A DNA stretch of 5,728 nucleotides from Alphaproteobacteria bacterium (GCA_016869335.1 VGEJ01000190.1:1-5728); one strand, 5' to 3'; positions 1-5,728 are shown, counted from the first letter of the stretch. Numbers and translations: made by a program. Notes: a model not told the origin generated them from the letters alone.

Positions 1-591
1 CCCGGTGACCGCGCGCAGCGCCGGAATGAGCGCGGCGGCCCGCTCCGGCGTGAGCACCCCGCTGGCGTCGTAGAACGTCAGCACGTCGGTCCCGAGCGCG
101 ACCAGCTCGCGCGCCTTGGCAACGAAGTACTCATCAGTATGGACCGGGCTCACCGCAAAGAACACGGTGCCGTCGACCTTCAATCCGTGGCGGTGCGCGC
201 TCGCGACGTGGTAGGCGATGTTCGCGAAATCGTTGAGGCCATCGATCAGCAGCACCCACTCGAAGCCGACGGCGGCGATGCGCTTCATCACCAGGTCGAC
301 CACGTCGTTCGGGAACTGGCGCCAGCCGAACAGGTTGCGGCTGCGCACCAGGATCATCAGTGGCGTCGACGGCATCCGCTTCTTGACGAGGCGGAAGCGC
401 TCCCATGGGTCCTCGTAGAGGAAGCACACGGCGGTGTTGAACCCCGCCCCGCTCGCGACGCAGGCGCGGCAGAAACCGCCGCCCTCGACGACGCCCGCGA
501 TACCCAGCATGTCCTCGGTGTTCATCCGCGTGGCCCAGAGCGAGAGCTGGCCATCACGCATCGTTTCTTCGATGATCCGCAGATCGCGCAT
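1..591 (-). CDS. Carboxyltransferase-domain (HMGL-like) protein, pyruvate carboxylase / oxaloacetate decarboxylase type, 3' end outside window
   Basis: The first 197 residues are present and the frame is open to the window edge. The N-terminus MRDLRIIEETMRDG and the later blocks WATRMNTEDM (19-28), EDPWERFRLVKK (60-71), DGLND (117-121), SPVHTDEY (148-155) and YDASGVLTPE (174-183) follow the TIM-barrel carboxyltransferase domain of pyruvate carboxylase and OadA. That domain moves CO2 between biotin and a 2-oxo acid. The presumed metal-ligand Asp (D13) and the substrate Arg equivalent (R83) are kept. The residue matching the carbamylated catalytic Lys of the family's IKD-(A/M)-G-L motif is Tyr174, and the Gln expected three residues after D13 is Leu16. 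The C-terminal HxH metal ligands would lie beyond the window, so any biotin domain cannot be judged. The ATG at 591 fits the family N-terminus and lies 26 bases after the TTC38-like stop, behind a G-rich stretch. Fold assignment is firm. Activity and substrate are unknown, and a non-biotin aldolase or lyase, or a pseudoenzyme, is possible. Confidence 0.8.
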   Translation of the reverse strand, partial: MRDLRIIEETMRDGQLSLWATRMNTEDMLGIAGVVEGGGFCRACVASGAGFNTAVCFLYEDPWERFRLVKKRMPSTPLMILVRSRNLFGWRQFPNDVVDLVMKRIAAVGFEWVLLIDGLNDFANIAYHVASAHRHGLKVDGTVFFAVSPVHTDEYFVAKARELVALGTDVLTFYDASGVLTPERAAALIPALRAVTG

Positions 592-617
592 CGCCGCCCC
601 CCGCAGCGTCGGCGCCG

Positions 618-2021
618 CTAGGCGGCGTTCGGCTGAAGCACCGCGGGTGCGGGCTTCAGCGCCGCCGCGCGGGCGCGGGCGGGGGCATCGTCGAGCCCGG
701 CGAGCTTCAGCGCCGAGGCGGTCGCCAGCCAGTTGAACGGGCTCGCTGGCCGCTGTTCGGTGCGCTCGGCCGCGATCGCCCGCGCGAGCGGCGCCCAGCC
801 GCCGCGCAGCGCGGCAGCGAGCAGGGTGAGGCTCAGCACATCGCGTTGCGCGTGGCTGCCACCGAAGCGCTGCGCCACGGGCCGCACCGCGAGCAGGAGG
901 TCCGCGGCCTCGTCATAGCGCGCTTCACCGAAGGCCGCGATCGCATGGCAGAGCGGCAGCCCGACCTCGTGCGCCATCATGCCGTTGGTGCCCCCGCTCT
1001 CGGCCGAGGCCGTGACCTCGGCCAACAGGCGCGCCACGGCCTCCCATCGCCCGGCCGCCGCATAAACCATCATCGCGTGCGCATCGTTGAAGGCATACCA
1101 GCCGGCGCCACCGACGCGCGCCCAGGCGTCGGCAACCGTGTCGAAGCGCGCCCCAACATCGACACCGCGCAGCCACAGCCGCCACAACAGCGAGGTTCCG
1201 TCGACGAACTCGATCGCCAGCCCGTCCGGACGCGGCTTGATCCGGGTGTCGAACAGCTCGAGCGCGCGGGCGTGGTCGTCCGCGTCGAGATGGAACAGCG
1301 CCAAGTGCCACCAATTGTGACAGGCGAACATGTTGTCGGGCGCCCAGTCGGGGATGTGCAGGCTCAGCCAGTCGATGCCTTTGGTGGGCTGCGCCTGCAT
1401 CTCGCACACGTGGGTGACGGCGTGGATCGCCCAGGGATCGCGCGGATTGCGATCGACGGCGCGGCGCCCGGTGTCTTCGGCCCGCGTATAGTCGGCCGTC
1501 TCTTCCAGCCCGAAGGCATACATGCCCAGGACGTAGTCATAGCCGGGCACGGCCGCGTTCCACCACGGCAGGACACGCGCCACGCGGTCGCGGAGCGAGG
1601 TCGCGTGCCCGAGAAAGAAATCGCCGGTGTGCGCCACCTGCAGCGCCAGGCTGTCGCGCGGATAGTCGGTGAGCACGCGAGCGTAGCGCGCCAGGGCACC
1701 CTCGAAATCGCCCTCGAGCCAGGCACGCGCCGCCGCAGCGTGGCCGCGCTCGCGCTCGTTCGCAGTCGCCCGCAGGCGGTCCACCTGGGCGATGCTCTCG
1801 CGCAGCATCGGCTCGACCGAGCGATCGTTGACCATGACCGCGATGTCGGCCTTCAGGCAGTGGCCCATCACGAAGTCGGGGTCTTCCTGCAGCGTCGCGT
1901 CGATCGCCGCTAACGGGTCGTTGAAGTAGCCGTGCAGGAGCTCGACGGCAGCCTCGTAGCCCTCGAGCGAGGCGGGCCGCGAGGTTGACAGCGGCACGCC
2001 CCGGCAATCGCTCAGTGCCAT
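618..2021 (-). CDS. TTC38-family tetratricopeptide repeat protein, function unknown
   Basis: The protein has 467 residues, almost the length of human TTC38 (about 469), and is collinear with it as I recall that sequence. Shared blocks include PLSTS (10-14), DFVMGH (49-54), LALQVAHTGDFFLGH (125-139), RDRVARVLPWW (144-154), YAFGLEET (168-175), IHAVTHVCEM (199-208), ACHNWWHLALF (233-243), FNDAH (311-315), VGLPLC (353-358) and GGSHAQRDV (387-395). It is a mostly helical TPR-like repeat protein. I see no signal peptide or membrane segment, so it is probably cytoplasmic. The His, Glu and Asn residues H200, H204, E207, H235, N236 and H239, plus D313 and H315, are clustered and shared with the human protein, which hints at a metal or catalytic site rather than simple scaffolding (inference). 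The ATG at 2021 has a strong purine-rich ribosome site and lies 16 bases after the PLP-enzyme stop. The gene ends in TAG. The family has no established biochemical function known to me. Confidence 0.88.
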   Translation of the reverse strand: MALSDCRGVPLSTSRPASLEGYEAAVELLHGYFNDPLAAIDATLQEDPDFVMGHCLKADIAVMVNDRSVEPMLRESIAQVDRLRATANERERGHAAAARAWLEGDFEGALARYARVLTDYPRDSLALQVAHTGDFFLGHATSLRDRVARVLPWWNAAVPGYDYVLGMYAFGLEETADYTRAEDTGRRAVDRNPRDPWAIHAVTHVCEMQAQPTKGIDWLSLHIPDWAPDNMFACHNWWHLALFHLDADDHARALELFDTRIKPRPDGLAIEFVDGTSLLWRLWLRGVDVGARFDTVADAWARVGGAGWYAFNDAHAMMVYAAAGRWEAVARLLAEVTASAESGGTNGMMAHEVGLPLCHAIAAFGEARYDEAADLLLAVRPVAQRFGGSHAQRDVLSLTLLAAALRGGWAPLARAIAAERTEQRPASPFNWLATASALKLAGLDDAPARARAAALKPAPAVLQPNAA

Positions 2022-2024
2022 CGT

Positions 2025-2031
2025 CCCTCCC
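2025..2031 (-). promoter_or_regulatory. Ribosome binding site of the TTC38-like gene
   Basis: On the minus strand the 16-base gap after the PLP-enzyme TGA is almost pure purine and reads GGGAGAGGGAGGGACG before the ATG. The GGAG core at 2030-2027 sits 5 bases before the start codon. It supports the start at 2021 and is the strongest Shine-Dalgarno-like run in the window. Confidence 0.7.
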
Positions 2032-2037
2032 TCTCCC

Positions 2038-3192
2038 TCACCGTCCGGTTGCGTCGGAAAGCGCCTGATCGAGGTCGGCGATCAGGTCCTCGGTGTCCTC
2101 GATCCCGACCGAGAGGCGCAGAAGATCAGGCGGCGCGGAGCTGCCTGCGCCCTCGATGCTGGCGCGATGCTCGATCAGACTCTCGACGCCCCCGAGCGAG
2201 GTCGCGCGCTTGAATACCGTCGTGCGGGCCGCGACCGCGACTGCCGCCATCTCGCCACCAGCCACTCGGATCGAGAGCGTGCCACCGAAGCCACCCGTCA
2301 TTTGGGCCTTGGCGATCGCGTGGCCCGGGTGCCCGGGCAGCCCCGGGTAGAGCACGGCCGCGACGCGGGGATGCGCGGCCAGGTGCCCAGCGATCCGCTC
2401 GGCGCTGCGGCACGCCTGCGACACGCGGAGGTAAAGGGTGCGCATGCCGCGCACCAGAAGCCAGGCCTCGAACGGGCCGAGCACGGCTCCTCCTGCCCGG
2501 CGCACCGCCCGCACCTTGTCCCACGCGGCATCGCGCAGCGCGGTGACCAGCGCCCCCGCGACGACGTCGCTGTGGCCGTTGAGGTACTTGGTCGCCGAAT
2601 GCATGACGTAGTCGGCGCCCAGCGCCAGTGGACGGGTCAGCACCGGGGTCGCCGCCGTGTTGTCCACGCACACGCGGGCGCCGTGGGCACGCGCGAGAGC
2701 GGCCACGGCCGCGATGTCGGTGATCGCCCAGGTCGGGTTGGCCGGTGTTTCGACCCAGATGAGCTTGGTGCGCCCCACCCGGAGCACCGCGCTTAGGGCG
2801 GCCGCGGTCATCTCCGGCAGGAACGAAACCTCCAGGCCCCAGCGCACGGCGTGATCGCGGAGCCAGGCGCGCAGGCCCCAGTACATCACCGCCGGCGCGA
2901 TCACGTGATCGCCCGGCGCGAGCGCCTGGAAGAGCGCCGCGGCGGCGGCGTTCCCCGACGCGAACACGAGCGCACCCTCGCCCCCTTCGAGCGCGGCGAG
3001 CAGCGCCTCGGCCTGATCATACGCCGGGCTGTCGTCGCGCCCATAGATGCGGCCCGAGCGGAACTGATTGTCGGGGTCGCGCAGGAAGGTCGTCGCAGGA
3101 TGCAGCGGCGGGATGATCGCGCGCGTCGCCTCATCGACCCAGCCGAGCGCCTGCGCCGCCAACGTCGCCGGCCTTAGCCCCTCCGCCGCCAT
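2038..3192 (-). CDS. PLP-dependent trans-sulfuration family enzyme (cystathionine gamma-synthase / beta-lyase type)
   Basis: This 384-residue protein is full length for the Cys/Met-metabolism PLP family (fold type I), cytosolic and normally tetrameric. Recognisable parts are the phosphate-binding Y50-G51-R52 from the neighbouring subunit, the ALVFASGNAAAA loop (74-85), the PLP-stacking Tyr of MYWG (Y104), VETPANPT (147-154), the pyridine-nitrogen Asp in VDNTAATP (D177), the Schiff-base Lys in SATKYLNGHSD (K202), SLGGVESL (332-339) and the carboxylate-binding Arg in LLRLSVGIED (R359). Members make or cleave C-S bonds: cystathionine synthesis or lysis, methionine gamma-lysis or homocysteine formation. 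IYGRDDSP instead of the usual YSRxxNPT-like block, and SGNAA instead of SGMAA, mark a divergent subgroup, so I give no symbol. The ATG at 3192 follows the GST stop after 3 bases with only a weak ribosome site, suggesting translational coupling. A cysteine-conjugate beta-lyase role beside a GST is possible but unproven. Confidence 0.9.
   Translation of the reverse strand: MAAEGLRPATLAAQALGWVDEATRAIIPPLHPATTFLRDPDNQFRSGRIYGRDDSPAYDQAEALLAALEGGEGALVFASGNAAAAALFQALAPGDHVIAPAVMYWGLRAWLRDHAVRWGLEVSFLPEMTAAALSAVLRVGRTKLIWVETPANPTWAITDIAAVAALARAHGARVCVDNTAATPVLTRPLALGADYVMHSATKYLNGHSDVVAGALVTALRDAAWDKVRAVRRAGGAVLGPFEAWLLVRGMRTLYLRVSQACRSAERIAGHLAAHPRVAAVLYPGLPGHPGHAIAKAQMTGGFGGTLSIRVAGGEMAAVAVAARTTVFKRATSLGGVESLIEHRASIEGAGSSAPPDLLRLSVGIEDTEDLIADLDQALSDATGR
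2064..2086 (-). other. Intragenic inverted repeat near the 3' end of the PLP-enzyme gene
   Basis: CCTGATCG at 2064-2071 and CGATCAGG at 2079-2086 form a perfect 8-base inverted repeat around a 7-base loop. It lies inside the coding sequence, about 24 bases before the stop codon and just upstream of the TTC38-like ribosome site. It has no following U-tract, so it is not an intrinsic terminator. It may simply reflect the coded DLIADLDQ peptide. Confidence 0.4.
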
Positions 3193-3195
3193 GGG

Positions 3196-3894
3196 CTACC
3201 GCCGGGCGTATTGGGCCGTGCCGAACAGGATGTCGCGGGTCTTGTCGGTCATGTCTTCCGGCTTGCGGCGGCGCTCGGCGAGCACCTCGACCGCCTTCAT
3301 GACCGCCGGGCGCGACGCCATCTTGTCGAACCAGCGCTTGAGGTTCGGGTGCGCGCCGAGGTCCTGGCCCTGGAGTTCCCATGAGCGCAGCCACGGGAAG
3401 ATCGCCATGTCCGCGATCGTGTACTGGCCGGCCGCCACCCAGTCGCGATCGCCGAGGCGGCGGTCGAGCACGCCGTAGATGCGCCGCGCCTCGTTGGTGT
3501 AGCGCTCGGTCGCGTAGGGAGCCTTGTCCTTGGCGTAGACGCGGAAGTGGTGGGCTTGGCCCAGCATCGGGCCGACGCTCGCCATCTGGAACATCAGCCA
3601 CTCCAGCACCTCGATGCGCTGGCGCGCATCGCCGGGCAGGAACCGGCCGGTCTTCTCGGCCAGATAGATGAGGATGGCGCCCGATTCGAAGACCGAAATC
3701 GGCTTGCCGCCGGGCCCGTCGGGATCGACGATCGCCGGCATCTTGTTGTTCGGGCTGATGCGGAGGAACTCGAGCTTGAACTGCTCGCCGGCACCGATGT
3801 CCACGGCGATGACACGGTAGGGCGTCCCCGTCTCTTCCATGAAGATGTGGATCTTGTGCCCGTTCGGAGTGGGCCAAGTGTAGAGGTCGATCAT
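3196..3894 (-). CDS. yfcG: Glutathione S-transferase, YfcG / Ure2p-like (disulfide-bond oxidoreductase type)
   Basis: This 232-residue cytosolic GST has an N-terminal thioredoxin-like domain (about 1-85) and an all-helical C-terminal domain (about 90-210). It is collinear with E. coli YfcG: MIDLYTWPTPNGHK at the start with T9 and N11 at the YfcG active-site positions, SPNNKMPAIVD with cis-Pro P53, the glutathione-binding FESGAI (E70, S71), IYLAEKTG, GPMLGQAHHF (108-117) and the N-capping block YTIADMA (158-164). YfcG proteins bind glutathione without a catalytic Ser, Tyr or Cys and reduce disulfides; peroxidase activity is also known in the family. Three in-frame ATGs occur at 3906, 3900 and 3894. 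I chose 3894 because it matches the family N-terminus and has GGAG six bases upstream. The gene follows gatB by 20 bases and ends in TAG three bases before the next start. The physiological substrate cannot be told from sequence. Confidence 0.93.
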   Translation of the reverse strand: MIDLYTWPTPNGHKIHIFMEETGTPYRVIAVDIGAGEQFKLEFLRISPNNKMPAIVDPDGPGGKPISVFESGAILIYLAEKTGRFLPGDARQRIEVLEWLMFQMASVGPMLGQAHHFRVYAKDKAPYATERYTNEARRIYGVLDRRLGDRDWVAAGQYTIADMAIFPWLRSWELQGQDLGAHPNLKRWFDKMASRPAVMKAVEVLAERRRKPEDMTDKTRDILFGTAQYARR

Positions 3895-3900
3895 CGCCAT

Positions 3901-3904
3901 CTCC
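3901..3904 (-). promoter_or_regulatory. Ribosome binding site deciding the GST start
   Basis: GGAG on the minus strand lies 6 bases before the ATG at 3894. The two earlier in-frame ATGs at 3906 and 3900 overlap or abut this motif and lack a comparable one, so the shorter protein beginning MIDLYTW is preferred. Confidence 0.6.
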
Positions 3905-3914
3905 ATGTACCGTC

Positions 3915-5360
3915 TCAGCCGCTCAGCGCGCCGCGCAGCATTTCGTTGACCAGCTTTGGATTCGCTTTCCCTTGGGTCGCCTTCATGACCTGGCCGACGA
4001 AGAAACCGAACAGCTTGTCCTTGCCGGCGCGATACTCTTGAACCTTATCATGGTTGGCGGCGAGCACCGCCGCAATCGCGTCCTCGATCGCGCCCGCGTC
4101 GGTGATCTGGCGGAGCCCGCGCTCGATGATGATGGCGTCGGCGTCCGCGCCGGTTTCGACCATCGCCTCGAAGACCTCCTTGGCGATGCGGCCGGAGATT
4201 GTTTGATCGGCGATCCGATCGATGAGCTGACCGAGCCGAGCCGTGTTCACCGGCGAGGTCGCGATGTCACGCCCGGCCTTATTGAGGGCGCCGAAGAGAT
4301 CGCCGGTCACCCAGTTGGCCACCAGCTTGGCATCGCGCCCGCGGGCCACCGCCTCGAAGAAGTCGGCCGTCTCGCGCTCCGCGACCAGCACCCCGGCGTC
4401 ATAGGCGGAGAGGCCGTAGTCGGCGACGAAGCGAGCCTTCTTTTCGTCGGGCAGCTCGGGCAGGCCGCGGCGGATGTCCTCGACCCACTGCGGATCGAGT
4501 TCGAGCGGCAGGAGATCGGGGTCGGGGAAGTAGCGATAGTCGTGCGCCTCCTCCTTCGAGCGCATCGAGCGCGTGACCCCCTCGCCGGGGTCGAACAGGA
4601 GGGTCTCCTGGACAACGCGGCCGCCGCCCTCGAGCACGTCGCGCTGGCGACCAGCCTCGTAGTCGATGGCCTGCTGCAGGAAGCGGATCGAGTTGACGTT
4701 CTTGATCTCGCACCGCGTGCCGAACGGCGCGCCGAGCCGGCGGAGCGAAACGTTGGCATCGACCCGGAGCGAGCCTTCCTGCATGTTGCCATCGCACGTG
4801 CCGAGATAGCGCAGGATGGTGCGCAGCTTGCGGACATAGGCGCCCGCCTCTTCGGCCGAGCGTAGGTCGGGCTCCGAGACGATCTCCATCAGGGCCACCC
4901 CGGCCCGATTGAGATCGACGTAAGAGAGCTCGGGATGCTGATCATGAAGACTCTTGCCGGCGTCCTGCTCGAGGTGCAGGCGCGTGATGCCAACCCGTCG
5001 CGCCACACCACCCGCCAGATCGATTACCACCTCGCCCCGGCTGACGATGGGCTGGCCGTACTGCGAGATCTGATACCCGGCCGGCAGGTCGGGATAGAAG
5101 TAGTTCTTGCGGTCGAACACCGAGCGCAGGTTGATCGCCGCCCGCAGGCCGAGACCGGTGCGCACCGCCTGGGCCACGCAGGCCTCGTTGATCACGGGCA
5201 GCATGCCGGGCATCGCCGCATCGACGAAGCTGACCTGGGTATTGGGCTGGGCGCCGAATGCGGTCGAGGCGCCCGAGAAGAGCTTGGCCCGCGAGATCAC
5301 TTGGGCGTGGATCTCGAGGCCGATCACCACCTCCCACGGCCCGCTGGCACCCTCGATCAT
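3915..5360 (-). CDS. gatB: Asp-tRNA(Asn)/Glu-tRNA(Gln) amidotransferase subunit B
   Basis: GatB is the tRNA-binding and kinase-like subunit of GatCAB. It activates the Glu or Asp on mis-charged tRNA with ATP, so that ammonia released by GatA can convert it to Gln or Asn. From the ATG at 5360 the protein has 481 residues, normal for the family. The cradle domain shows GLEIHAQ (E16 and H18, expected Mg ligands), KNYFYPDLPAGYQISQY (85-101), HLEQDAGK (E131), the PET112 signature block VDLNRAGVALMEIVSEPD (148-165), CDGNMQEGSLR (189-199), EIKNVNS (218-224) and DYRYFPDPDL (274-283). The C-terminal helical/YqeY domain runs from about 335 to 481 and includes NWVTGDLFGALNK and GKANPKLVNEML. A GTG at 5372 would add four residues. 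I prefer 5360 because the ATG overlaps the gatA stop as ATGA, a usual coupling arrangement. The Pro-to-Ala change in the signature (GVAL) is one I recall in other alphaproteobacteria. No sign of damage. Confidence 0.97.
   Translation of the reverse strand: MIEGASGPWEVVIGLEIHAQVISRAKLFSGASTAFGAQPNTQVSFVDAAMPGMLPVINEACVAQAVRTGLGLRAAINLRSVFDRKNYFYPDLPAGYQISQYGQPIVSRGEVVIDLAGGVARRVGITRLHLEQDAGKSLHDQHPELSYVDLNRAGVALMEIVSEPDLRSAEEAGAYVRKLRTILRYLGTCDGNMQEGSLRVDANVSLRRLGAPFGTRCEIKNVNSIRFLQQAIDYEAGRQRDVLEGGGRVVQETLLFDPGEGVTRSMRSKEEAHDYRYFPDPDLLPLELDPQWVEDIRRGLPELPDEKKARFVADYGLSAYDAGVLVAERETADFFEAVARGRDAKLVANWVTGDLFGALNKAGRDIATSPVNTARLGQLIDRIADQTISGRIAKEVFEAMVETGADADAIIIERGLRQITDAGAIEDAIAAVLAANHDKVQEYRAGKDKLFGFFVGQVMKATQGKANPKLVNEMLRGALSG
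5357..5360 (-). other. ATGA stop-start overlap between gatA and gatB
   Basis: On the minus strand ATGA carries the gatB start (5360-5358) and the gatA stop TGA (5359-5357). Only a weak GGCAGG-like motif precedes it, so gatB translation probably depends on ribosomes finishing gatA. This arrangement makes the upstream in-frame stop in gatA relevant to gatB expression. Confidence 0.75.
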
Positions 5361-5653
5361 GCCTGCCACCACAGGTTCGGTCGGTGCGTGAAGCCCGCCG
5401 CCCGCTCCACCACCTCACCTACCTTGAGCACCTCGGCCTCGGCAAATGGGCGGCCGATGATCTGGAGCCCGAGCGGCAGGCCCTCGCCCGAGAGACCGGC
5501 GGGCACCGAGATGGCGGGCAACCCGGCCAGGCTCGCCGGCACCGTGAAGACATCATTGAGGTACATGGCGATCGGGTCGGCCGACTTGTCGCCGAGCGCG
5601 AAGGCCGCGGACGGAGCGGTCGGGGTCAGCAGGACATCGACCTCGGCGAAGGC

Positions 5654-5656
5654 CTA
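5654..5656 (-). other. Premature amber (TAG) codon within gatA
   Basis: The TAG lies exactly in the GatA frame, between RDFT and AFAEVDV, at a position where homologs carry Glu or Gln. It creates the palindrome CCTAGG. By eye I found only one other CTAG tetramer in the window, at the end of the TTC38-like gene. CTAG is commonly avoided in bacterial genomes, which fits a recent mutation or base-call error. Confidence 0.85.
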
Positions 5657-5728
5657 GGTGAAGTCGCGCGCGATCAGGGTGCGCACTTTCTGTGCCTTGA
5701 TGTAGTAGGCGTCGTAGTAGCCGGCCGA

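Larger units (their letters stand above)
5357..5728 (-). pseudogene. gatA: Glutamyl-tRNA(Gln) amidotransferase subunit A, C-terminal part, with an in-frame TAG; 5' end outside window
   Basis: GatA is the amidase-signature glutaminase subunit of GatCAB. The window holds the C-terminal 123 codons plus the stop. Before the TAG the frame reads SAGYYDAYYIKAQKVRTLIA and RDFT, then a stop, then AFAEVDVLLTPTAPSAAFAL, FTVPASLAGLPAISVPAGLS, LPLGLQIIGRPFAEAEVLKV and a terminal HRPNLWWQA. Both sides match GatA without any shift of frame, so this is one base change at 5654-5656, not an indel. Glu or Gln is expected there, so GAG-to-TAG or CAG-to-TAG would explain it. The 98 residues after the stop include the TPTAPS and GLPAISVP blocks that build the amidase core. 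The catalytic Lys/Ser/Ser lie outside the window. A 69-residue fragment could restart at the ATG at 5566, but it would not be functional alone. The gene is likely intact in the living organism if the base is a sequencing or assembly error; otherwise it is a broken copy. Identity is certain; the broken status is uncertain. Confidence 0.85.

Noticed and set aside
846..1913. Long plus-strand open frame of 355 codons opposite the TTC38-like gene
   Set aside because: Its product is Arg/Gly/His/Val-rich with no recognisable domain, and it is a mirror of a conserved gene in GC-rich DNA, where stops are rare on the opposite strand.
2064..2086. Intrinsic terminator between the PLP-enzyme gene and the TTC38-like gene
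   Set aside because: The hairpin is inside the coding region and has no U-run after it on the minus strand.
2322..2346. Repeated CCCGGG motifs that look like a short direct repeat
   Set aside because: They encode the Gly/Pro-rich PGLPGHPGH stretch common in this enzyme family and are explained by codon use.
2167..2796. Plus-strand open frame of 209 codons opposite the PLP-enzyme gene
   Set aside because: It is antisense to a complete, motif-rich enzyme, and its His/Arg/Gly-rich product resembles no known protein.
3160..3184. Alternative TTG start for the PLP enzyme behind a GGAGGGG motif at 3178-3184
   Set aside because: The spacing of about 15 bases is too long and the ATG at 3192 is tightly linked to the GST stop, so the ATG is kept, although its own ribosome site is weak.
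3972..4865. Plus-strand open frame of 297 codons opposite gatB, with a similar one at 4935-5657 opposite gatB and gatA
   Set aside because: Both lie antisense to highly conserved gat genes, show no family features, and have the composition expected of antisense shadows.
5654..5656. Genetic-code recoding of TAG (amber read as Gln, Glu or pyrrolysine)
   Set aside because: TAG is used as the ordinary stop of both the GST gene (3196-3198) and the TTC38-like gene (618-620), and no other conserved gene here has an in-frame TAG, so genome-wide recoding is unlikely.
5357..5728. Frameshift in gatA
   Set aside because: The GatA-like residues before and after the stop are in the same frame, so a substitution explains the break and no indel is needed.

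Overview
The window is GC-rich, gene-dense and transcribed entirely on the minus strand. The genes are packed with gaps of 3 to 26 bases or short overlaps, and no intergenic stretch exceeds about 30 bases. The style of GatA/GatB, the YfcG-type glutathione transferase and the high GC of third codon positions suggest an alphaproteobacterium, perhaps from an uncultivated or metagenome-assembled lineage. The taxonomic call is inference.

In transcription order (right to left) the window holds: the C-terminal part of gatA (5357-5728), carrying an in-frame TAG; gatB (3915-5360), joined to gatA by an ATGA overlap; a YfcG/Ure2p-type glutathione S-transferase (3196-3894); a PLP-dependent trans-sulfuration-family enzyme (2038-3192); a TTC38-family tetratricopeptide-repeat protein (618-2021); and the N-terminal 197 residues of a pyruvate-carboxylase-type carboxyltransferase-domain protein (1-591), which runs off the left edge. 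The spacing suggests a single operon. I see no internal promoter, terminator, RNA gene, mobile element, CRISPR array or long repeat.

gatA and gatB encode two subunits of the GatCAB amidotransferase, which makes Gln-tRNA(Gln) and/or Asn-tRNA(Asn) from the mis-charged Glu- or Asp-tRNA. The four genes behind them are not translation genes. The GST and the PLP enzyme could both handle thiol, disulfide or C-S bonds. The TTC38-like protein belongs to a bacteria-to-human family of unknown function. The last protein looks like a carboxyltransferase or HMG-CoA-lyase-type TIM barrel that has lost two expected active-site residues.

The points most worth a second look are the premature amber codon in gatA, the substituted active site of the carboxyltransferase-like protein, and the operon that couples an unstudied TTC38 protein with sulfur-type enzymes.
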